Origin: Candidatus Fermentithermobacillaceae bacterium
GTDB taxonomy: Bacteria; Bacillota; Sulfobacillia; Fermentithermobacillales; Fermentithermobacillaceae
DNA: 19,112 nucleotides
Assembly (NCBI GenBank): GCA_012842105.1
Contig: DUTL01000194.1
Span: 1-19,112 of the forward strand
Direction of reading: 5' to 3'
Part shown: in pieces, positions 14,642-19,112 of the stretch
Layout: every line of letters starts with the position of its first letter
Numbering within the stretch: the first letter of the stretch is position 1
Made by a program: the position numbers and the translations under genes
The notes under the pieces: model-generated
The model's input: the letters and a program-made list of their open reading frames with translations, nothing else
The model's database searches: none
What the model was told of the DNA's origin: nothing

Positions 14642-15424
14642 ATGTTGAGTCAAAGAAAAGTGGTAAGCGTAAGAGATGTGGAAAACATTCTCGTATGCCT
14701 TCCCGGAGTTCAGAAAGCTCGCGTAGTAGTCAATGATTGGGGTGCAATAGAGGAAATACACATCTTAACAGGATTGGATCGTAATCCAAAGCAAATAGTA
14801 AGAGACGTACAGAGTGCCCTTAAGGCTCAGTGGGATATTACCGTAGACCGGCGCAAAGTCTCAGTCGCCCAGCTGAAGACCGCTTTGCCTGCATCGCCCG
14901 GGCGTCTCCGTTACGCAGGTTTAGAGGTAAAAACCGATACCAAGACAAGAAGAAGTGAAGTTTGCGTAACCCTTGAACGAAGCCTTGAGGACCAATCTGC
15001 TGTTTATATCGGCAAAGCCCAGGCAGATGGAACCGAAGACTCTATGCTCTTTGCAATAGCCCGTGCTACGTGTTTGGCTGTGAACCTTACAATCGAACCG
15101 TCCAACGCGTTTTTCGCAGATGATGTTACCATGATTGAAATCGGCCCGAAAAGGGCCGTTGCAGTATTGGTAGGCCTGGTTACGCCCAAGAGAAACCATG
15201 AAGAACTTTTGGGAGCTGCCCTGGTCAGGCGGGAGGCCAGGGAAGCATGCGTTCGTGCTACACTTGATGCACTGAACCGCAGGCTTGAAGTGTTGCCACA
15301 GCAGGGCGCACTGAAGAAGCGTGCAAAAGCTTCTGATGAACCTGATGGCCATGTACAAACAGAGGATTCTCATGGGCAGGAACCGTCTAATTCAAGGCCT
15401 GAACCTGAAAAGAGTTCGAAATAA
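14642..15424 (+). CDS. Conserved protein of unknown function, last gene of the operon
   Basis: 260 aa, no signal peptide, membrane segment or catalytic motif. GAGGTG precedes ATG 14642, 29 nt after the gamma subunit, so it probably shares the operon. Residues 8-78 form one small alpha/beta domain with a characteristic string: LPGVQKARVVV, GAIEEIHILTG, RNPKQIVRDVQSALKAQWDI, DRRKVSVAQL. Residues 90-218 form a second domain with alternating strands and helices, ending in LVRREAREACVRATLDALNRRL. The tail from about 219 is charged, proline- and serine-rich and probably disordered. I recognise the first string as a pattern in uncharacterised proteins of Clostridia and Actinobacteria, but know no function. 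The ACT-like fold impression is speculative. Confidence 0.7.
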   Translation: MLSQRKVVSVRDVENILVCLPGVQKARVVVNDWGAIEEIHILTGLDRNPKQIVRDVQSALKAQWDITVDRRKVSVAQLKTALPASPGRLRYAGLEVKTDTKTRRSEVCVTLERSLEDQSAVYIGKAQADGTEDSMLFAIARATCLAVNLTIEPSNAFFADDVTMIEIGPKRAVAVLVGLVTPKRNHEELLGAALVRREAREACVRATLDALNRRLEVLPQQGALKKRAKASDEPDGHVQTEDSHGQEPSNSRPEPEKSSK

Positions 15425-15434
15425 CCGGATTGTA

Positions 15435-15464
15435 GAATATGTTCATGGCTCTGCCTCATAAGTT
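15435..15464 (+). promoter_or_regulatory. Sigma-E-like promoter for spoIIM
   Basis: GAATATG (15435-15441) resembles the sigma-E -35 (KMATATT) at 6 of 7 positions. CATAAGTT (15457-15464) resembles the -10 (CATACANT) at 5 of 7 defined positions. The spacer is 15 bp, within the normal range. Transcription would begin near 15471. spoIIM is a sigma-E gene in Bacillus subtilis, so the assignment fits, but the -10 match is imperfect. Confidence 0.4.
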
Positions 15465-15513
15465 TCTTTCGAGGCTTATTTGTAAAAACACTTTTTGGAG
15501 GCAGGGCCATGAA
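15442..15513 (+). repeat. 16-nt inverted repeat enclosing the spoIIM Shine-Dalgarno and start codon
   Basis: TTCATGGCTCTGCCTC (15442-15457) is complementary to GAGGCAGGGCCATGAA (15498-15513) at 15 positions plus one G-U pair, with a 40-nt loop. The loop can hold two further stems, ATAAG/CTTAT (15458-15462/15475-15479) stacked on the main stem, and AAAAA/TTTTT (15484-15488/15492-15496). The 3' arm contains most of the GGAGG Shine-Dalgarno (15497-15501) and the ATG (15509). RNA that includes the 5' arm should therefore not be translated from this start. Confidence 0.85.
15453..15482 (+). terminator. Possible weak terminator of the leucine/oxidoreductase operon
   Basis: GCCTC (15453-15457) can pair with GAGGC (15471-15475), followed by TTATTTG. 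This alternative hairpin competes with the long inverted repeat for the same 5' bases. A 5-bp stem with a 13-nt loop and a broken T-tract is poor, so termination would be partial and read-through into spoIIM is likely. Confidence 0.25.
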
Positions 15514-16105
15514 GACACGCACTATTGCATCTCCCATTGTATTTTGCTCACTGCTATTGGTATCAGGAATAATCATGGGGATACTCGGGCTCAGGGTTCT
15601 CTCTCCTGATGAAAAGGCTGAACTCGTATCTTACCTCGAGGTATTCATGAGAGGGCTTTCCAACCCCGGCCTTGAGCCGCCAGTCATTTTCCGGCTATCT
15701 ATTTCTCACAATCTTAAGACCATAGTGATGTTATGGGCCTTTGGCCTTGCTATGATCGGTGCGCCTCTTACATGCATTATGCTCTTTATCAGGGGTTTTG
15801 CAATAGGTTTCAGTTCAGCTTTTGTGCTTAAGGAAGTTGCCACAGGAGGCCTTCTGGTATTTGCATCAGGCATGCTGCCCCACAATCTCGTTGCCCTTCC
15901 GGCTCTCGTACTTCTGTCATCAGTTTCAATATCTTTCTCAGTTATGTTGTTTAGAGAGCGACCATGGATTCACGGGGGATTGCTGAAACTCAGCACCCGG
16001 TATACCTTCCGCTTTGCACTCATAGCTCTTCTGCTACTGGCTGCTTCATTGCTGGAGGCATACCTAACGCCCTTCCTTTTGAAAACGGCCGCAGGTTACC
16101 TTTGA
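15509..16105 (+). CDS. spoIIM: Stage II sporulation protein M
   Basis: 198 aa polytopic membrane protein. In Bacillus it forms, with SpoIID and SpoIIP, the mother-cell peptidoglycan-remodelling machine that drives engulfment; SpoIIM anchors the complex in the septal membrane. Hydrophobic segments lie at about 8-30, 68-95, 100-125, 127-148 and 164-190. Conserved features: RGFAIGFSSAFVLKE (94-108) and GMLPHNLVALPALVL (120-134). Start ATG 15509 has GGAGG 7 nt upstream, but both are buried in a long inverted repeat. It opens the second sporulation block, followed by xerD as in many Clostridia. Confidence 0.93.
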   Translation: MKTRTIASPIVFCSLLLVSGIIMGILGLRVLSPDEKAELVSYLEVFMRGLSNPGLEPPVIFRLSISHNLKTIVMLWAFGLAMIGAPLTCIMLFIRGFAIGFSSAFVLKEVATGGLLVFASGMLPHNLVALPALVLLSSVSISFSVMLFRERPWIHGGLLKLSTRYTFRFALIALLLLAASLLEAYLTPFLLKTAAGYL

Positions 16106-16130
16106 CAAGGTTGATTGATCAGAATAGTCT
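16102..16130 (+). promoter_or_regulatory. Candidate vegetative promoter for xerD
   Basis: A perfect TTGACA (16102-16107) overlaps the spoIIM stop, and TAGTCT (16125-16130) follows at 17 bp, but the -10 matches only 3 of 6. A second possible -10, TATAAT (16220-16225), is perfect but lacks a recognisable -35 at the right distance. xerD is expected to be expressed in growing cells, so one of these is plausible. The rest of the 177-bp spoIIM-xerD gap shows nothing else clear. Confidence 0.3.
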
Positions 16131-16282
16131 AAGCCTTACTGACATAAGACTTTATAGGAAGGTTATTCTTTTGGTAGGATATTTCACCGGTTGAAGGGAA
16201 ACCTAGAAGGAATCAAGGGTATAATTAACCATAGTGGACAACAAATGGTGAAACCAGTCGCCTTTAGGGGGGAGGAATGTTA

Positions 16283-17170
16283 ATGGAAAGCCTTATTCAG
16301 GAGTTTATTGAGTACTTGGGACACGAGAGGGGCCTGGCGACTAACACATTGGAATCATACGGGAGAGATTTAAGACAGTATTGTGGGTTTCTGTCTGAAG
16401 GTACTTCTCACACTTTGGAGACAGCTTCGCAAGCTACAATTGTGGCTTATCTCATGTTGCTTCGAAAACAAGGAAAAGCAACTGCCACCATTGCAAGGCG
16501 CCTTGCAGCTCTCAAGGCATTTTACCAGTTCATGCTAAGAGAGAATTACGTAACTGAGGACCCCACCGGTGATTTGTCGTCACCGAAATTGGAACGTAAA
16601 CTTCCCAGAGTACTGACTGTCGCGGAAGTTGACAAATTGCTGAACCAACCTGATACCTCCAACCCGGCCGGGATAAGAGACAAGGCAATGCTTGAGGTGT
16701 TGTACGCAACGGGGATACGAGTTTCCGAGCTGGTCAACCTAAACCTGGATGACCTTGATTTTCAGGAAGGTTTCGTGCGCTGCATTGGGAAGGGCTCGAA
16801 AGAACGGGTAGTGCCTATGGGAGAAATTGCAGTAGATTCCCTTAAGTCGTATCTTTCAAAGGGAAGGTCAAAGCTGGTATCCAATCCCAAGGAACGGGCT
16901 CTGTTTTTGAACCACCATGGTAGAAGATTGACCAGGCAGGGCTTCTGGAAGATCGTCAAGAAGTACGCCGCCCAGCTCAGCATAAGGAAAGAGATCACTC
17001 CACACACGCTGAGGCATTCGTTTGCAACTCACCTGCTGGAGAATGGTGCAGACATCAGGGCGGTCCAGGAGATGCTCGGCCATGCTGATATTTCAACTAC
17101 CCAGATTTACACTCATGTAACCAAGGACCGGCTTAAGGATGTATACGCTAGAAGCCATCCGAGAGCCTAA
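16283..17170 (+). CDS. xerD: Tyrosine recombinase XerD
   Basis: Resolves chromosome dimers at dif with its partner XerC. 295 aa from ATG 16283; the ATG at 16277 touches the Shine-Dalgarno GGGGGGAGG and is too close. The N-terminal SAM-like core-binding domain spans about 1-90 (FIEYLGHERGLATNTLESYG). The catalytic domain from 105 has all residues: R146 (ATGIRVSEL), K170 (GKGSKERVVP), H241 and R244 (HTLRHSFATH), H267 (MLGHADI) and nucleophile Y276 (TTQIYTHV). Length and context between spoIIM and dacF identify the housekeeping recombinase rather than a mobile-element integrase. In Bacillus the phosphopentomutase and purine nucleoside phosphorylase genes lie between xerD and dacF; here they are absent. 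Confidence 0.93.
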   Translation: MESLIQEFIEYLGHERGLATNTLESYGRDLRQYCGFLSEGTSHTLETASQATIVAYLMLLRKQGKATATIARRLAALKAFYQFMLRENYVTEDPTGDLSSPKLERKLPRVLTVAEVDKLLNQPDTSNPAGIRDKAMLEVLYATGIRVSELVNLNLDDLDFQEGFVRCIGKGSKERVVPMGEIAVDSLKSYLSKGRSKLVSNPKERALFLNHHGRRLTRQGFWKIVKKYAAQLSIRKEITPHTLRHSFATHLLENGADIRAVQEMLGHADISTTQIYTHVTKDRLKDVYARSHPRA

Positions 17171-17192
17171 AGAATATGACGTTCATAACCCT

Positions 17193-17224
17193 CTGCTTAA
17201 GCAGGTATCCTAAGGAATAGGATA
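17193..17224. repeat. Two adjacent small palindromes between xerD and dacF
   Basis: CTGCTTAAGCAG (17193-17204) is a perfect 12-bp palindrome. It is followed at once by TATCCT/AGGATA (17206-17211/17219-17224), a 6-bp hairpin with a 7-nt loop. There is no T-run, so a terminator is unlikely; they could be protein-binding or mRNA-processing sites. I found no convincing sigma-F or sigma-G promoter for dacF in this 76-bp gap. Confidence 0.4.
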
Positions 17225-17246
17225 TCAGAATTAAGGAGGGATCAAT

Positions 17247-18506
17247 GTGACGTCGAATAGAAGCAAACGCTGCATTAGGGCGTTTCCCCTTTTCATCGCC
17301 CTTTTGGTTTTCTGCTCCTTCGCTGTTTCTGTCAACCTGCGCTTTGCACGTGCTGCCGGGTATGCTCATGGTATGGTTTCTCCCCTGTCAGCACAATTGC
17401 CGGCCCCGGAGACGGTATCCGGGTTTGATCTTGGTGCGGTACCGCCGCCCCGGGTGGATTCTCCTTCTTGTGTGGTTATGGATGCAGCATCAGGCGCTGT
17501 GTTGTTTGAAAAAGACGCTCACAGCAAACGAGCTCCGGCAAGTTTGACCAAAATCATGACTATGGTACTTGCCCTTGAAAATGTTGATTCAGGGGCCGTT
17601 AGCTTGCTTGATGAAGCTGTTGCGTCTGAGAATGCCTGGGAACTGGGCGGAACCGAGGTTTGGGCCGAACCGGGTGAATCTATGCCTCTTGATGAATGGC
17701 TAAAGGCAGTGGCCGTGGGATCGGCCAACGACGGGGCAGTGATAGTAGCGGAATTCATATCCGGTACAGAAGAAGGTTTTACGGAACGGATGAACGCGCG
17801 GGCCCGGGAACTGGGTATGGCTAGTACAAGTTTTAAGAACCCACACGGCCTTGACGAAGAAGGGCACTGTACTACAGCCATGGACATGGCCATCCTTTCA
17901 AGGCACGCAGTCACCGTTCCCCATCTTCTCGACTATACCAAAATTTACCAAACCCCCTTTAGAGGCGGTAAGAATGAACTTACGAATTTCAACAAACTGG
18001 TGTATCTTTATGACGGAGCAGATGGGCTTAAGACCGGGATGACGAGCAAGTCCGGATACTGCCTGGCAGCAACCGCCCAGCGCGGTGACTCGCGGTTCAT
18101 TGTTGTGCTAATGGGTTCTGCAACCCCTGATCACCGCCTCAATGACTCGTGGAGGCTATTGGACTGGTGCTTTGCCAGTTTCAAGACTGTACGGGTTATC
18201 AGCGGCGAACAGCCAATTTGCCAGGCAAGGGTGCATAAAGGCAAACACGATGTGGCTGAAGTGATTACCCCTGAACCATATGCAGTTACCGTGCTTAGGA
18301 ATCAGCCGGGTGAAATCAAGAGGAACATTACTCTTGAGAAAGTGACGGCTCCTGTCAACAAAGGAGATGCAATCGGTGAAATGGTTGTTGAAATCGATGG
18401 CAAAATCGTGGCATATCTGCCCCTTGTTTCCAAGGCTGAAGTCGAGCGCGCCAATTTCCTGGATTATGTCAAGAAGTACCTAAGATCGTTCATGATTGGA
18501 CGCTAA
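17247..18506 (+). CDS. dacF: D-alanyl-D-alanine carboxypeptidase DacF (penicillin-binding protein, family S11)
   Basis: Removes the terminal D-Ala from peptidoglycan stem peptides. DacF-type enzymes control cross-linking of spore cortex and septal wall and are forespore-expressed in Bacillus. 419 aa from GTG 17247 with AAGGAGGG upstream. Signal peptide at about 9-37 (basic start, hydrophobic core, RAAGYA). The serine-protease-like domain has SLTK (S99, K102), SAN (159-161) and KTG (262-264), all three active-site motifs intact. The PBP5 C-terminal beta domain covers about 310-395, and the last 20 residues are a basic amphipathic membrane anchor. It stands immediately before spoIIAA, as in Bacillus. 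The general S11 label is certain; the DacF name rests on context. Confidence 0.93.
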   Translation: MTSNRSKRCIRAFPLFIALLVFCSFAVSVNLRFARAAGYAHGMVSPLSAQLPAPETVSGFDLGAVPPPRVDSPSCVVMDAASGAVLFEKDAHSKRAPASLTKIMTMVLALENVDSGAVSLLDEAVASENAWELGGTEVWAEPGESMPLDEWLKAVAVGSANDGAVIVAEFISGTEEGFTERMNARARELGMASTSFKNPHGLDEEGHCTTAMDMAILSRHAVTVPHLLDYTKIYQTPFRGGKNELTNFNKLVYLYDGADGLKTGMTSKSGYCLAATAQRGDSRFIVVLMGSATPDHRLNDSWRLLDWCFASFKTVRVISGEQPICQARVHKGKHDVAEVITPEPYAVTVLRNQPGEIKRNITLEKVTAPVNKGDAIGEMVVEIDGKIVAYLPLVSKAEVERANFLDYVKKYLRSFMIGR

Positions 18507-18507
18507 A

Positions 18508-18536
18508 AAAGGAATTGCCCTCGGGCCGTCGAATAA
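18508..18536 (+). promoter_or_regulatory. Sigma-H promoter of the spoIIA operon
   Basis: AAAGGAATT (18508-18516) and GTCGAATAA (18528-18536) match the sigma-H consensus RnAGGAwWW and RnnGAATww at every defined position, with an 11-bp spacer. Start is expected near 18541-18543. In Bacillus the spoIIA operon is transcribed by sigma-H with Spo0A~P. The bases CGTCGAA over the -10 resemble a 0A box at 6 of 7 positions, but may be fortuitous. Confidence 0.8.
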
Positions 18537-18572
18537 GCTAAGGAAAATTTTAGCAAAGGCGGTGCGAGGGCA
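18516..18572 (+). repeat. 8-bp inverted repeat spanning the spoIIAA leader
   Basis: TGCCCTCG (18516-18523) is complementary to CGAGGGCA (18565-18572), with an inner GCTAA/TTAGC stem (18537-18541/18550-18554). The 3' arm ends on the first base of the spoIIAA start codon and adjoins the Shine-Dalgarno AAGGCGGTG. The 5' arm lies in the promoter spacer, upstream of the expected sigma-H start, so only transcripts reading through from dacF would form the stem. Confidence 0.6.
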
Positions 18573-18952
18573 TGCAGATTGATTTTCACGTGACGCCCTT
18601 GTTTGCTGTGGCCAGGGTGTCAGGGGAACTTGACCTATCCTCCGCTGCAAGGTTTCGTAGCCTCATGGATCAAGAACTAAAAAAGTCTGCAGTACCTAAT
18701 GTTATAGTGAACCTCAAGAACCTTTCCTTTATTGACTCAACAGGGCTGGGTGTACTCCTGGGCCGCCATAGGGCTGTAATATCGTGGGGGGGCAAATTCA
18801 TTCTAACGGATGTACCTCCAAAAATCGTGTCTATGCTTGAAATGGCCGGCTTGTTACGGGTGCTTGAAACGGCAAGGACAGAACAAGATGCGATCGAATT
18901 GATTGAAACAGGCCGGTATGCAAACCAGGAGGAGGCGATTTCCAATGAGTAA
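18572..18952 (+). CDS. spoIIAA: Anti-sigma-F factor antagonist SpoIIAA
   Basis: 126 aa STAS-domain protein, slightly longer than the Bacillus one. Unphosphorylated SpoIIAA binds SpoIIAB and frees sigma-F in the forespore; SpoIIAB inactivates it by phosphorylating one Ser, and SpoIIE reactivates it. The phosphosite motif FIDSTGLGVLLG places S56 after D55, equivalent to Bacillus S58. Other STAS landmarks are ARVSGELDLSSA (14-25) and a C-terminal VLETARTEQDAIELI helix. ATG 18572 has AAGGCGGTG upstream. Its last 8 bases overlap spoIIAB (ATGAGTAA), giving translational coupling that helps fix the ratio of the two partners. Confidence 0.95.
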   Translation: MQIDFHVTPLFAVARVSGELDLSSAARFRSLMDQELKKSAVPNVIVNLKNLSFIDSTGLGVLLGRHRAVISWGGKFILTDVPPKIVSMLEMAGLLRVLETARTEQDAIELIETGRYANQEEAISNE

Positions 18953-19112
18953 CCACGTTTTGATCCGGTTTCCAAATGTATCGTCCAATGTTTCTGTGGC
19001 CCGCTTAGCTGCTGCGGCCTTCGCGTCATTCCAGGAGTTTTCCATATCTGATATTGAGGAGATCAAAGTCGCTGTTTCAGAAGCCGTGTCAAACGCGATA
19101 CTCCATGCATAC
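18945..19112 (+). CDS. spoIIAB: Anti-sigma-F factor/serine kinase SpoIIAB (5' part, cut by window end)
   Basis: The first 56 codons are present and the frame is open at the right edge. ATG 18945 follows GGAGGAGG and overlaps the spoIIAA stop by 8 nt. The start NHVLIRFPNVSSNVSVAR fits the family, and EIKVAVSEAVSNAILHAY contains the GHKL-kinase N box, with E46 and N50 for Mg-ATP binding. The G boxes and ATP lid would lie beyond the window. sigF would be expected next. Confidence 0.93.
   Translation, partial: MSNHVLIRFPNVSSNVSVARLAAAAFASFQEFSISDIEEIKVAVSEAVSNAILHAY

Noticed and set aside
15964..16194. 76-aa frame overlapping the spoIIM 3' end
   Set aside because: Mostly inside spoIIM in another frame and without a Shine-Dalgarno sequence.
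16283..17170. Mobile-element integrase
   Set aside because: Length, XerD-specific motifs and position between spoIIM and dacF fit the housekeeping recombinase; no attachment sites or other mobile genes are nearby.
17206..17224. Terminator after xerD
   Set aside because: The hairpin is AT-rich and not followed by a T-run; it may still be a binding site.

Overview
The window looks like chromosomal DNA of an anaerobic, endospore-forming Bacillota of the Clostridia type. It carries the conserved block dxs - nadK - argR - recN - spoIVB - spo0A, and a second sporulation block spoIIM - xerD - dacF - spoIIAA - spoIIAB. Between them lies a ferredoxin-dependent 2-oxoacid oxidoreductase, which points to an anaerobe. 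All convincing genes are on the + strand. Many use TTG or GTG starts (nadK, recN, spoIVB, dacF and several oxidoreductase subunits). I cannot place the genus from sequence alone.

Layout. 1-250: two copies of a 67-bp repeat at 114-bp period, in a frame open to the left edge. 247-817: a near-consensus vegetative promoter, then about 530 bp with no convincing gene but several short hairpins. 818-8681: a small CNNM/DUF21-like membrane protein, Dxs, NAD kinase, ArgR, RecN, SpoIVB and Spo0A. spo0A has a candidate promoter whose -35 coincides with a 0A-box-like sequence. 8733-15424: a catabolic module of a BkdR-like sigma-54 activator, a noncoding region with paired dyads and an excellent -24/-12 promoter, leucine dehydrogenase, four subunits (delta, alpha, beta, gamma) of a branched-chain 2-oxoacid:ferredoxin oxidoreductase, and a conserved protein of unknown function. 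15442-19112: SpoIIM, XerD, DacF, SpoIIAA and the first 56 codons of SpoIIAB, with a full-consensus sigma-H promoter before spoIIAA.

How it works together. Leucine dehydrogenase deaminates branched-chain amino acids to 2-oxoacids, and the oxidoreductase converts these to acyl-CoA, CO2 and reduced ferredoxin. The activator gene directly upstream, the dyads and the -24/-12 promoter form a complete sigma-54 circuit. This is the arrangement of the Bacillus bkdR/bkd system, but with a ferredoxin enzyme replacing the lipoamide dehydrogenase complex.

The most unusual signal is a 16-nt inverted repeat before spoIIM. It would lock the Shine-Dalgarno sequence and start codon in any transcript reading through from the catabolic operon. 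A sigma-E-like promoter sits so that its own transcript would lack the 5' arm and be translatable. A weaker version of the same geometry occurs at spoIIAA. This suggests an RNA-level insulator that keeps sporulation genes silent in read-through mRNA.
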